Source of the DNA: Capsicum annuum
Taxonomy: Eukaryota > Streptophyta > Magnoliopsida > Solanales > Solanaceae
DNA: 64,000 nt
Assembly (NCBI RefSeq): GCF_002878395.1
Contig: NC_061119.1
Location: forward strand, 41,668,047-41,732,046
Direction: 5' to 3'
Shown here: piece by piece, positions 43,960 to 55,439 of the stretch
Layout of the letters: each line of letters begins with the position of its first letter
Numbering within the stretch: the stretch's first letter is position 1
Translations under genes and position numbers: made by a program
Notes under the pieces: model-generated
Told to the model about the DNA's origin: nothing
The model's input: the letters and a program-made list of their open reading frames with translations, nothing else
Databases searched by the model: none

Positions 43960-43979
43960 CCGTGATTTGTGTTGTGACA
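43960..43979 (+). repeat. Last bases of the GypB 3' LTR
   Basis: CCGTGATTTGTGTTGTGACA continues the GypB LTR after NA2, aligning with the 5' LTR end CCCTGGTTTGGATTAGGACA. Cop3 resumes at 43980. Confidence 0.8.
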
Positions 43980-43984
43980 AAAAA

Positions 43985-44282
43985 GTAATATGTATTTCGC
44001 CTCCTTGAAAATATTGTTTAACAGGAAAGTACTAAACCTTCCATACCAATATGTTTGAGACCGTAGAGTGCTTTTGACAGTTTAAAAACATGATTTGGAT
44101 AATATGGATTTTCAAAACCAGAATTTTTTTTTACATAAAGTTCCTTATGAATAAACTCATTTAGAAAAACACTCTTAGAATCTATTTGATGAGTTTATTG
44201 ATCCTGGAGCAAGGTTAGAATTGATTCAATTGAAGGTTACATAAGCTTTTGCTTCAAATTTTATTAGCTTTTGCTCCTAGTC
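43985..44282 (-). pseudogene. Cop3 RT fragment upstream of GypB
   Basis: On the minus strand, SVFLNEFIHKELYVKK and FENPYYPNHVFKL, then SALYGLK-like words, represent the middle of copia RT. The frame runs into the GypB junction inside a Thr-Phe-Phe run that continues at 28578. The N-terminal RT motifs between integrase and this piece (about 44200-44280) are missing, so a deletion has joined the end of integrase to the middle of RT. Several stops are present. Confidence 0.78.
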
Positions 44283-45165
44283 TCATAGAAGAATGATTTG
44301 TTTCATCAAATACAATATGCATAGATTCCTTGACACATAGAGTTCATTTGTTATAAGCTTTATAAGTACGGCTAGTGGGAGAGTACCCAAGAAAAATACC
44401 TTCATCACTCTGTGGGTCAAACTTCCCTTAGTTATTCTTACCTTTGTTGTGGATGAATAATTTTTACATCCAAAAGGATGAAAATATCTAATATTAGGCT
44501 TTTTCTTTCTCCACAGCTCATAGGGAGTCTTCTTTAGAATGGGTCTAATGAGACATCTATTAAGAATGTGACATGCGTGCTTACTACCTCTGCCCAAAAT
44601 TAATCTAGTAGATTTTTTTCTAGGAAAATGTTTCTCACGATTTCTTGAAGAGAGTTGTTTTTTCATTCCATACAACGTTTTGTTGGGGAGATCGAAGAGA
44701 TGAAAAGTTCTAAGAGTAGCCGTTTTAAGCCTAATACTCCTTCAAATCTTTGTTTTTGAATTATCCTCCATGATCACTATGAACATAGGTGATGACATGT
44801 CCTGCTTCTCTTTTTTCTCTTCTACAAAAAATCTCAAAATTAGTGAATGTTTCAAGCTTGTGAGCAAGTAACATTACCTAAGTAAAACGAGAATAATCAT
44901 CAACAATAATAAATACGTATATTTTTCCACCAATACTTATGGTCTTGGTGGGTCCAAATAAATCTATATGGATTGTTTGAAGGGGTTTGATGGTAGTAAC
45001 AATATCATTACCTTTAAATGATGTCCAAGTCTGTTTTCTATGTTTACAAGCATCACAAATGTGATCCTTCTCAAATTTTAGTTTTGGCAGACCTTTTACC
45101 AATTCAAGTATGTAAAGTCTTTCGATTGCATGCATGCTCGTATGTGTAAGTTTTCTTTGCCACAA
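44283..45165 (-). pseudogene. Cop3 integrase remnant
   Basis: The minus strand starts with WQRKLTHTSMHAIERL and HICDACKHRKQTWTSFKG, the HHCC zinc-binding region (about 45165-45010). IHIDLFGPT and YVFIIVDDYSRFT follow with the first two catalytic-core motifs (about 44980-44880). The later part reads RSRKHFP-like, HILNRCLIRPILKKTPYELW, YFHPFGCKNY and LTHRVMKVFFLG (44640-44390). A frame change lies between 44878 and 44680. The integrase would splice element DNA into the host chromosome. Confidence 0.85.
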
Positions 45166-45600
45166 CCATGTGTTATTGGTTTGTGAAGTGAGACTTGTTA
45201 GAGTAGCAAAATCAGGATTGTTTAAGACATAAATATTGTCAATATGTTCACCGATATGAGAAATGTCCCCTTTTCATGTTTGATTTAGTAACTCTCAGCT
45301 TTGAAGGATACTCTAAATACTGCATCATATAATTGACTGATACTATGCAGAGTTTGTTTGAGTCTATTCACGAGATATACTTCAATGAGTTTGTAGGAGG
45401 AGCTGAGCTTTACTAAGCCGACTCCGATGACATTAGATTTGGCATTATCGCCAAATCTGACTGATCCTCCTTTAATCTTCTTTAGAGAATAACTCCTTTA
45501 TTTCTTTCTAGTTATGTGTCTAGAACATCCTCTATCAATGAACCATATTCCTTTCTTATAGATTTTGTGAATATGTTCCTACAAAACAAGAAGGTTAATT
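45166..45600 (-). pseudogene. Cop3 protease region remnant
   Basis: The minus strand near 45555-45515 reads GIWFIDRGCSRHIT, the copia protease site with the triad changed from D-S-G to D-R-G. VRFGDNAKSNVIGVG and LHSISQLYDAVF follow (45460-45310), the usual link into the GAG-pre-integrase region. Stops are present, including one just after RHIT. Confidence 0.75.
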
Positions 45601-47123
45601 TTGTTTAGGTACCCAAGTGGTCTTATGTCCTTGAGGGATAGATGTGCTCCCTTTGGGTCGCCAAACCCACACACATTTAGACCTTTGTATGCAATTTTGT
45701 GATTTGTGCTGCCTTTTACCATAGCTGTAGCAGTCTGGTCTTTGAAAAGAGAAGGAAGTGTTAGCAGCCTCAAAAGAACTTGATGAAGACCTTGATTTAG
45801 TTTAAAAGAATTTGACCTTATGGAATTGTGTCTTGGTGAGTTTCTAATGCTGTTTAATTGCATTTTTATATCATCAAGTTTTTCTTAAAATAGGTCAGTT
45901 TCAATTTGACATGCTTCAAGTTTGATTTGCCAGTTTTTTCTTTCCTCTTAAAGCCTACATTTTAACTGATCTTCCTAATTTTCTTTTATTAAGTAAGTTT
46001 ATTGTATTCATAAATGGCTTTTAAGCTTATAAGTAATCATATCAAGATTTGTTTGAAGAATGATATAATTATGACAATTGAAGAATCTTACCTCACTTGG
46101 TTCACTCTTTTCCATGAAGCACATGTTGGCTGTTTCTATCTCATCTACATGACTCCATGCCCCAAAGTTTTTGTTTTTCTTGGATGATCTTTTTCTTAAG
46201 TTTGGCCAATTCTATTTGATGTGTCCAAGTTTGCCACAATAATAACAACGATCATCATTCCTTGTGAATTCATTATTCTTGTAGCCTTATGGTTTCTGCT
46301 GCCTCTATTTCAAGATCTGCCTTACTCCACGATTTATGAGAGCCATTTCCTCGTTGTTGTCTTTATATTGGTATTCTTCTTCTCTAGTTTTTACAATAGT
46401 GAAAGCCGCTGGTTTCTTCCTTTCTTCCTTGCTATACCTATTGATATGATTTTGTTCTTAGTCAATGCGGTTACTTCTCAATTCATTGTAGGACACATTG
46501 TGGAGATCCCCATCTTCTAGAATGACAAATTTAGTTTCCTATTCTTTTTGTATTCTTACAATTTTTTGTATTTGAAAAATATTTTGATAGATCATTCCTA
46601 TGGACTTCAGTTCACGTACAATCTTGCTGAATTGAGCAAACATTGATTCCATGCTTTCATTTTCTTCCATTTTGAAGAGCTCTTACTCATTGACCAAGGC
46701 ACTAATTCTTTCCTTTTTGACTTTAGTGGTTCCTTCGTATGTTACTTCTAATTTGTCCCACATCTATTTTGCAGTTTCATAGGTTGATATCTTATCATAT
46801 TCAGCTTTGCTAACCGCACAATAGAGTAAAATTATAGCTCTTGCATTAGTTTGAATTACCTCTTGTTGTTCCTTGGTGACTTCAAAGTTTTCAAAGTATT
46901 CCAAGTAAACACTGCTTGATTCCTTATCCTTCAATTTGTCTTTGATTCTTGAAATTAGTTTTGGGCCTTTCTTAATGACAACCTAGGCTTGAAAGTCATT
47001 TGGCTGAACAAAAATCTTAAATCTATTCTTCCAATGAGAGTAGTGCTGTTCATTGAAGTATGGTGGTCTTATGGATGAGTGACTGTCTTGAAGAAGTGCT
47101 CCTAGAATTTGATAGTTTGACAT
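45601..47123 (-). pseudogene. Cop3 gag remnant with zinc knuckle
   Basis: The minus-strand ATG at 47123 opens MSNYQILGALLQ, soon followed by PPYFNEQHYSHWKNRFKIFV, the DUF4219/UBN2-type gag opening. MWDKLEVTYEGTTKVKKERI, MEENESMESMFAQFSKIV and YNELRS continue the capsid region. The knuckle DRCYYCGKLGHIK lies at about 46250-46215; its last Cys reads Trp, and a stop precedes it. Downstream, 45860-45600 has a CVWVPKGA-like block next to the protease. Several in-frame TAG codons interrupt it. Confidence 0.83.
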
Positions 47124-47167
47124 TGGATTTTTTCTCACGTACGGTTAAGCAATATTGTTGGTGAGAT

Positions 47168-47181
47168 CTTCTCTGATAGAA
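47168..47181 (-). other. Cop3 primer-binding site
   Basis: The minus strand reads TTCTATCAGAGAAG next to the right-hand LTR, a decayed TTGGTATCAGAGC. Its side shows that the right-hand LTR is the 5' LTR. Confidence 0.65.
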
Positions 47182-47183
47182 AT

Positions 47184-48139
47184 TGAAATCCAAAAGGGAG
47201 GGTGAATTAAAAACTTTTCCAAAGTAAATTGATTAGTCTTGATAGTTAACTCACCTGCAAAGTGATATGCTGAATGAAACAAATTAAACTTAAATGTGTA
47301 ACAAATAAATAAGTAAGAGAATAACACATAGATTTATCATGATTTGAAACATCGATATGGTGCCTACTTTCAATCTCCTTAGGTTACATGGGTTTCGTTA
47401 GATCTTTCAAGGTAGAGTTGGAGTACAGATATAGTGGACAAGGTTCTGAATCTTATTTTGTTATTCATATCTCGTGACACAATCTCAACTGGTATGACTA
47501 AGTAGACTCGATCTTTCTCTTTTGTAACTATTGTAAACTTAAAAGTACAAAGCTTTATTGAGACTAAGATTGAGACACTCTAAGAATTTATTATGAATTG
47601 TGTGTTGTCTTTTGTCTTCAATCTTCTCTTTTTATAGCCTTCAGCTGATTCAACTTCTTTGCTTTACAAGGAAAACCCAAGGGATTTTTTCTCAATCAGG
47701 AATTTGAATTGATTCCTCGATTGAGGAATTCAACCACATGGTATGTCCATATCACATATGTCCGTACATGTGATGTAACCTTCTTTTCTCAAACATAAGC
47801 TAACAACCATACATGTCAATATTAGATATGTCCACGTAGAGGGTGTGATCTTCTTTTCTTTCTTAATTTTATTTGAGATATTGTGTGATTGATCGTTAGT
47901 CACCTTTCTTTAACTTTTAGATCCCACGAGATCTTTAACTGATGTGATTCTAAATTCAACGCTTACTTCTTTGTAGTTAGGGATCGACTTCCTTGTAAGT
48001 AGGGATCATTCGAGATGCTCCTTCATATTTTGCTCCTGGAAAACCTTTCTTGATGTGACCATATCTTAAGTATATCTCGCATATATTTGCTTATTAGTTT
48101 GTCATTATTAAAACATATTATGTAAATATGGGGCTAACA
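47184..48139 (-). repeat. Cop3 5' LTR (956 bp, right copy)
   Basis: On the plus strand it runs TGAAATCCAAAAGGGAGG to GGGGCTAACA. On the element's strand it starts TGTTAGCCCCATATTTACAT. A TATA box on that strand lies at 47628-47636. The outer edge touches the ATAAT duplicate at 48140-48144. Confidence 0.9.
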
Positions 48140-48144
48140 ATAAT

Positions 48145-48506
48145 TTGCATACCATACAGCCAAAAGTATTTCCAGATGGGTATAAAATGTCCAAGTTTCG
48201 AGTACCTATGAGATACCTTAATATTTTCTTCATAACTTTCATATAAAACAATTTTAGCCATGATTAAAATCTAGCACAAAGTCCAACACTAAATATAATG
48301 TTAGGACTTCTTGCAGTCAAGTATAGTAGATAAACAATCATTATCCGATACTTTTTTCCATCAACCGACGAACTTAGTTCGTCTTTATTTGTACAAGTGG
48401 TATTGGTAGTCGGGGTATTAGTTTTATTTGTATTATCAATTCCAATATGTTAAGAAGCTCCTTAATGTATTTTATTGGTGAATCATAGTACTGTTCTTCA
48501 TATATT
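48145..48506 (-). pseudogene. Cop2: copia RT C-terminal relic (right piece)
   Basis: The minus strand reads KYIKELL, then YRIMIVYLLYLTARSPNIIF (about 48345-48285), the conserved GSLLYLTATRPDI region of copia RT. GLCARF, LRYLIGT-like and WYPSGNTF words follow as far as the Cop3 junction. The frame continues on the other side of Cop3 at 10515. On the right it is cut by GypC. Stops and shifts are frequent. Confidence 0.8.
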
Positions 48507-49464
48507 TATAATATTTTTTAATTATATTTTTAACATTTTTTATGTTTTAATAATTTTGTCCTCACTTTTGGTTACTTTATATCATCTATAAGTTGATGGA
48601 ATGGTTGGAACGATGTCAAAAGTTTTCAAAAATAATTTATGATGCCTCAAAATGGTATATTTGACTTTGATCAATATTTTGTGATCTAAGCATCAATTAG
48701 TGATTTTCTCAGTTTCATAATCTGGAGTGTCAATTTTGGGTTAGTAGCATGTTTTATTTGGTTTCAAGTCTTTATTTTAAGTTTTAAGTGTTTAGACAAG
48801 AAATTAGTTATTTTAGTCAAGAAGGGTTCCTAGGGGTAACTTACTGAAAACAACTTAATTTGATAAATCAAATAGTTTCATTGAGTCTAAAACATTAAAT
48901 TTAGTCTAATAACATTATTGATTTATTTCTGTGGGGCTTCGAATAAATTTTGAGGGTCTATTTAGAGAAATTTGAAGCCTTAAGACAATGTTGGAGCAAA
49001 GAAGCTAGTGTAGGCCTCTGTTCTTCTTTTCCTTCACGGCGTTGTTTTCATATTTGCAGAGAATAAAATTATTCTCCTTTATGATTACAATGAATGAACC
49101 ACATTTAAAAAGAGTAATTAGAGATCTTGTGATGTTGATAGGGTTTACTTTTGGCAGGTCGATGTTGATAGGTTTTGCAAATGTGAGGGTTTGACCGTGT
49201 TCACGAGTCATTATTCACAAAATAATATAAAAATCTCATTTTCGCTCCAATTTCATTCTCTTTGGATTTTGAGACCTTAGGATAGGTGATTTCAAAGAGA
49301 CTTTTTCATATAATTATTTGGATAAGTTTTTAAACCTAATTTCTACTACTATCCATTGATTTTTATCACAAAAACAACTTCAAACTTGAATTTTAAATTT
49401 AGGATTTTGGAGTTTTACCCGGCAAAGTGAGAAAATAATTTCAATCTCTATTTCAACTTTTTTT

Positions 49465-52400
49465 TGTATGGAGTTCTACCGCACATGCAAGTGTACGTGG
49501 TCGTGCAAGTAATACAGTGGCTCTTTTGAGCTGTACATTGATTCCACAAGAACTTGGTTTTAGCAAGCAATCCAATTCTAGCATTACTAATGAGATTAAA
49601 TAAGTGTAAGTTGTAACCAAAAGAGTTTAATTTTTGAAAATCTTAAAGTAACAATAACTAATAACAAAAAAGTAAAGTGTTTGAAATAATGATATGGAGA
49701 AATTAGGATCAAGGCAATTTGAACATTACTGCAGAGCTATACAATCTCATTGGTAAAGTTCACTATCCTGGTCATTGATTGATGGGGTTAATAACATGAT
49801 TGCATTCTTTTGAACCTCTAATCATCTATCTAAATCATTTGCACAACTACATCATTGAGCGGGAATGTGAGAACTGATTCAAATGCATTTTCTCATCTTC
49901 CTTATTCAACCAAATGGGGAAAATCAGGTATATTTCTATCCTAAATGTGAATCCTATCTTTAATTCATTTAAATAATAAGAACCCACTCCATTGTAACAC
50001 ACCGGATTTTGGTCCTTGGAAAAACCCTGAGTTTTAAGCTTATTGCCCAACCTACAAGTCATCTTATGAATCGTTAGGTTTCTTGACGGGTCGTAGGGTC
50101 CCAATTGTAGGGTGACCAGTAAAGTTTTCCTATGTCACTGCATTGGTGACTACTTGCACCTAACGAGTCATCAAGACTCTTTACGAGTCGTAGTGTGCCT
50201 CCTGTAGCCAAACTAGTGTAGTGCCCAAATGTCCCTATCCTGACTACGAATGGATCTTAAGATTCATAAGGTCCAACTATGAGTCTAAGGTTGTGACTCA
50301 TAGGGTCAGCAATAAGATGAGCCTAAGACACTGCCCAGACTCCTAGTGATAACTCATAAAGAGTCATCACGAGTTGTAAGGTGACCCGTGATGCTTGGGC
50401 ACTTTTTTCTACACTTTTATGTAAGGGCATTCTTGTCATTTCCCACCTTCCCTAAATAAAAACCATGTCCATAAAACACCTAGAGAGGGTTATTTTTCAT
50501 TACTTTAACAATCATAAACACATCTTAACTCTCTCAAATTCCTAAGTCAAGAACACTAGTATTTCCAAGGAATTGGCAATTAGAGCGTCCAAGGGTTGAT
50601 TTCTCTCTGTAATTCTTGATATCTCAGGTGTGTTACTCTTCCCTAAATTTGATTATGTTAAAGCATGATTTTTAAATTGTTATTCAAGTGGTTTTGAATT
50701 TTAGCTTTGGAATGTGGGTTGAGGGTTTTGAATGATAGTTTTCTTAAATGATATTCCTAAGGTTTATATGAAATTATTCATACTTTATTGATGGTTTTGG
50801 ACTTAAGGAGTGATGGTCATGGTGGATAAATATGGGGGTCATAGTTTTCCCTAATTTTGATAATTGAATTGGTAATAACCTCAACCCAAATTTTATAAGA
50901 TTGATTTTGAACATGAGCATATGCACATTAAACTATTTTTGGTACTATTGCATACAAGGCTAAAGAACCAAATTTAATTTAATGAACAAAGAGGGTCATG
51001 GTATTCCCTCACACTGATTTATTAAACAAAGAGGTTTGAGGCTTTTCCCCAAGTTAATAAAATTGTAATTTCATGATGATACCACCTTGAAAGTGTAGTT
51101 GGTATGACGATACCAACAGTGTACACTGATGTTTATCATGGTTCAATAAATGGGTATGTGTAAATATTTTAATTGGGCTCAATGGGGGTTGTGTATCTAG
51201 GATGTGAAAGTAGAGGTCCGGAGGGACCAATAATGGAAACTATGTTTTCTAGCATAGAGGTCTAAGCCAGGAGTTTGAGTCACCATTGCTTTAAGACCAG
51301 GTGTTAGAGTCACCCCTATTAAATGATCGGCTGTTCATATCACCCTTGATATACGACCGAGTGTCTAGGTTATCCTTGTACATAAGCTCGTATGATTATT
51401 CTCTGGTTCGTGCGGCTAACATGCGCTGTTGCTTTTTCAGCAGGGGAAGTTGAGCCCATATAGCCCGTTGGTGCCTTTTTATAATGGTTAAGCTACACAG
51501 TACCGGATAATAATTTAAAATTCATGCTAAGCCTTATTCCCTATCCCACTATGTTATATATATGTATGTAAAATATGTGCATGTTAACTTTACTATGGTT
51601 TTAACTGGGCATTATTTTATCCCTTCCCTGAGTTACATGCTAGCTCTAACCCTACTAACCATCTCTGGATGTTGTATCCTCATGCGATGCAGGAACTGAA
51701 GACACTTCTACTTTTTCTGCACAATGATAGAATTTTAGGGTTGTTAGCAGTCAGCTTTGAAGTAGTGAGATTCTATTCTCTGGAAGGTCTATCATTTTAA
51801 ATTCTTGTTTCATTATGTCTTGGAGTACTTCTATTGGATTCTCTTGGCTATCATCAGGGACATGTCCCGACTTAGATTGGTTTTGGTCTGTTAGAGGCTT
51901 TTGTGGATTACTGTGGACTGGGTTGTTGGAATTCTTAGATTTCTTTCTAAGTTGTTTGAGTTGCCAATCTTGTTACATGTTTAGAACTCAACCCTTCTTG
52001 TTATATGTTCAAAATTCATCCGCTGCTAGTTGTATTGTGTTCTATTTATAGGAAAAGAGGGTGGTCTATGGTCCTCTTAAAACTTGAGATACTCGTCATG
52101 ATCAAACCTTGTTTATGTCGTGACATCTATTTATTCCAGGTTCTAATCTAAAGTTTCCTTTTTTGGGTTCAAAGTAGTAATATAGATATATTATAGAAGT
52201 TGTGAGTTAATAGAATAGCAAAATCAAGAACATATGAACTAACAAATACGATATTCAACATGAAACCAACTTAATTGAATGCTAAGTACTCATGTTCATA
52301 GAGTCAACCCTAGAAAAAAGGGTGTTTATCCACTCATAGTCTTATAAAGAATCACAATTAGGGATTTGATAAGTAAAAACTAAAAGTAAAGTAAAGTAAG

Positions 52401-53094
52401 GAAAGAAACCCTATTTGTTGTCTCGTTCATGTGTTTTCTCTCTCCAAAGTCATCCAAGGTATTTAGGATAGAAGTTAAGTGTCTTATGTATAGTGTCGGA
52501 TGATGTTTGGTGAAAAATACCCATGGGTGTGGCACACCCTAATCGCGGATGTCAGTGGGCGTGCCAATCTCTAAACACGCACCCTCACTGGAATGTGAAT
52601 TTCACATTTTGGACAAGGGGGTAGCATACCCTTATCTTCGATCTTTGAGAGCATGGAACACTTTTGTGCTTCAAATGCCACTTTTCCTTTATAGTGTAAT
52701 CCTTCCACTTGTCTTTAAGTCCCGCACTTTATAGATGTTTTTTCAACTACATTTAATCTTTTTTTGATGCCTTTCATTACTTTTAACACCTTCAATGATC
52801 ACCTACAACCTAATATAGCAAACATTAGTACATATAACATAGTAGAGCGCATCAAAGTACATTAAGACAAGCATAATTCAAGCTAGCACCACTAGTTTTC
52901 TTCTCTAAACTCTATATGATCATTTTAATTCTTATCTTATTTCAAAAGCACCTTAAACACTATAAATATGTCATTTAACATATAAATACACAATTACACC
53001 ATTAGTAACTCATTAATAACATGAAGAAGTCCTTAAAACTAGGCTAAATGTGCATAAATAATGGCACTTAGGAGTATAAATACGCCTAAGATTA
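49465..53094 (-). mobile_element. SoloN: solo LTR of an NA1-like element, itself interrupted
   Basis: Its left end, read on the minus strand, ends like the NA1 LTR: CCACGTACACTTGCATGTGC, after a block resembling GTGGAATCAATG. Its right end on the minus strand starts with a GGCGTATTTATACTCC block parallel to NA1's GGGTGTATTTATGCATTC. Own length is about 1.49 kb. Both sides show TTTTT (49460-49464; 53095-53099), a possible but low-complexity target duplication. No interior or second LTR exists, so it is best read as a solo LTR. Confidence 0.62.
49993..52125 (+). mobile_element. SoloG: solo LTR of a GypB-related gypsy element
   Basis: Runs from TGTAACACACCGGATTTTGG to TTTATGTCGTGACA (2133 bp). 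It shares the order of motifs with the GypB LTR: CTGAGTTACATGCTAG, a GATGTTGTATCC block, GCAGGAACTGA and a GGGACATGTCCCGACTT block. Flanking 5-mers are TCCAT (49988-49992) and TCTAT (52126-52130), one transition apart. No internal region is present. The frame at 51815-52051 is LTR sequence, not a gene. Confidence 0.85.
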
Positions 53095-54672
53095 TTTTTG
53101 ATGGGTTTGCATATTTGAAACCTTAAATTATGGGTAACATGATTTTTATAAACATTTTAAATTTATGCTTTTTATTTAGGAGTCGATCTTTGAATTGTTT
53201 TTGAATTCAGAATGAAAGTGGCTAATATGGTTATTATTAGACTCCTATTGACATAAATTATATTTTTGATAGTTTGGATTCATTTCAGGGGTGCACAAAA
53301 AAGAATGACTTTTTGTTGAGGGGTTTAGACTCATGTTTTGACTTTTGAGGTAAGTTATCGCTACACTTTCTTCAAATCTGGCTGGACTGTTAAATATTTA
53401 TGTAATGTATGCTATATGTTGGGAATTTTTTCACGGTATTTGTCTTTGAGATCATTAAATTATTGTGTTGCTCGTGTAGGGAATTCTGCAAAATTTATTA
53501 TTATCATGAGAGATTATTAGCATTGAGATGTCCGTGTGGAGGTTGGTATTGGTCTTATTTGATGTATTATTTAGGCTTTATTATTATTGCGATGAATGTG
53601 TGGGGGAATGAATTGATTTAATGTCTTATGTGATTCTCTGCAAATGTGTTGCCATGAGATGGCTTGTATTGTAATTTATTGAGATATAAGATGACTTAAG
53701 CTTATTTTTACCATTATTAAGTTGATTTACTATAATGTTAAATAGGTTACGAGCATGTATCCCCTTTCATTTGTCTATATTCATAGAATTTGTACCATTG
53801 AGAAATACTATTTAAAAAAAATACTATATAAATTGCCTTAATCGAGGAATATGCCGGTAAGATTGATTGATGAGATTGTGATAGCATTGTGTAGTGAACC
53901 CCTCCATGGATCTTCTTATGAAAGCTTGTGCTTGGAAGGTGTATACAAGGTGACATTGAGATATTGCATCCTTATAATGTCATGGTGTTGCATCACTTGC
54001 ATTTCTCTTATATATATTTGTTATTGTGTAATTTAGTTTCCATTTTTGTATATATGTGTGTATTTACACTTATATTCTTATATGTAGTTGCATTATTTAT
54101 ACTGTTAGGAGCTATACAACTTGACTTGCCATTGAAAACTTTTATGTATTTAGCTGGAAGCATTGCTCACAGTTTTCTTTACATGTTTAGTTTTATACTT
54201 TTCTTGGTTGGTCTATGATGTCTAATAAGTACAAGTCATCTGTATTATCTCCTACTTCCTATACTCTTTTGGTGTAGATCCCAGTTTATGTGCGACCTGT
54301 GGAGCCTGAGTTTATGTTGTTTTCAGAGTGTTTCAAAGTAATGGTAATATCTCCATCTGAAGCACGTTCCACACTTCCTATTTATCATTATATTGTCTTT
54401 AATTCACATTGGAAAACAAAGTTTAATGTATTTTGTACACTATGTTTTTAGAGTGTTCTTTACACATGACACTAAATTTTGAGATTAGAGTTATATCTAT
54501 TTTAGATTTTGGAGCTGTTTTATACTATTGGTATGACTTAATCCTAAAGTCTCATATTTGATTAGTATGTATCTCTTTTTTGTCTTTTCATATCTATTGT
54601 GGAGTTAGGCTTACCTATCTAGGTTGTATCAGGGTAGGTCTCATTATGATCTGAATTTCGAGTCATAGTAAA

Positions 54673-54688
54673 TTGGTTTCATATCGCT
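54673..54688 (+). other. GypC primer-binding site
   Basis: TTGGTTTCATATCGCT followed by AGGTTCA resembles the TTGGTATCAGAGCCTAGGTTCA arrangement found after the GypA LTR. It is decayed but correctly placed. Confidence 0.55.
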
Positions 54689-54719
54689 AGGTTCACTAAT
54701 TTCATGAGTAAATGAATAA

Positions 54720-55430
54720 GATGTCTAATAGAGTCCTGCAAAATAATTAGCATCTATCTTAGGAAGGCAACAAGACATTTTTAGGAAAATTTCTCTAATT
54801 TACTTCTTTATTGTGTATGTTGTTCATGCCAGTATTTTAAACTTATATTCCACTCTTGTTGCATAAATGGTGAGAATTTAATTAGGAGTTGTTAAGAATG
54901 CTAAGCTAATAACCAATGTAGGAGATCGAGGTCGAGATAGTAGGTTTTCATGGTTACCCTAACAAACCCATTCAGTTTTCTTTTAAAAGTCTAGATAGTG
55001 AGTTTGCAAGTTTTGAGAATTTGAGTGGTTGGAGATCAAGTCGTGTAGCACAAGGTTCTTATTTTGGTTCATCAGGTTACGAAGAGTGTTCTAGTTATGC
55101 TGGGCCTTCCTAGAGATATAAATCTAGTAAGGGATATTTTATTGTATGATGAATTTGGAAACTTAGCAAGGGATTGTGTGCGATGTACGATGGGTCCTCC
55201 CAGAAGGTTTCTCAGCTTCAGCTTTTTCTAATGATAGTATCAGCAGGTAGAGCAGGTACACATAGTTGTAGAGGTACTAGAGGTGGGGCTCAGGTAGCTC
55301 ATAGTATGTGAGGAGTTTCTCAGTTCCATAAAAGATGTGGTTAGTACTTTAATTTTCCTGGATGACCTTAGGTAGAGGCTTTTGATACTGTAATTATAGG
55401 TATCATATTAGTTTGGCATCATCATGCTTT
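54720..55430 (+). pseudogene. GypC gag remnant
   Basis: Only fragments can be read. Around 54755-54790 there is a GRQQDIFRKI-like stretch, and between 55060 and 55390 Ser/Gly-rich and knuckle-spacer-like words (CARCTMGPPRRFLSF-like; AGTHSCRGTRGGAQVAHS). No capsid domain is convincing, so the call depends on its place between the primer site and the protease. Confidence 0.45.
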
Positions 55431-55439
55431 AGTGTTATT

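Larger units (their letters stand above)
28584..43979 (+). mobile_element. GypB: Ty3/gypsy chromovirus-like element, inserted in the Cop3 RT
   Basis: LTRs of about 2.2 kb flank a 5.1-kb interior with gag, protease, RT, RNase H, integrase and a chromodomain-like tail on the plus strand. Flanking 5-mers are AAAGA (28579-28583) and AAAAA (43980-43984), one mismatch, and the Cop3 RT frame resumes across the site. The 3' LTR is itself split by NA2, leaving its last ~20 bases at 43960-43979. All genes are broken. Confidence 0.9.
10516..48139 (-). mobile_element. Cop3: large copia (Sirevirus-like) element split by two gypsy insertions
   Basis: LTRs of ~0.95 kb at both ends and an identical flanking duplication ATAAT (10511-10515; 48140-48144) define the element. 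Read on the minus strand the order is LTR, primer site, gag, protease, integrase, RT, [GypB], RT end and RNase H end, a third ORF, [GypA], rest of the third ORF, repeated polypurine tracts, LTR. Without the insertions it would span about 7.5 kb. Deletions have removed the first part of RT and most of the RT-RNase H join. An ORF after pol plus repeated polypurine tracts are known hallmarks of Sireviruses; the assignment is inference. Confidence 0.9.
48507..54670 (+). repeat. GypC 5' LTR (~2.5 kb of own sequence, carrying SoloN)
   Basis: It starts TATAATATTTTTTAATTA at the base matching the 3' LTR start at 57647, and ends GAGTCATAGTA just before a primer site. Subtracting SoloN (3630 bp) leaves about 2.53 kb, the usual size for this clade. 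Both terminal dinucleotides are TA, probably from TG and CA. Confidence 0.7.

Noticed and set aside
28584..43979. Treating 28584-37990 and 38010-43954 as two side-by-side insertions
   Set aside because: The last 20 bases of the GypB LTR are found to the right of NA2, and CTAGG/CCAGG flank NA2, so NA2 is inside the GypB LTR.
46221..46520. Hydrophobic 99-codon plus-strand frame that looks like a membrane protein
   Set aside because: Exactly antisense to the Cop3 gag knuckle region, which has clear gag motifs on the minus strand.
53338..54218. Several Cys/Tyr/Phe-rich plus-strand frames
   Set aside because: They lie in the second half of the GypC 5' LTR, before the primer site; composition-driven and overlapping one another.
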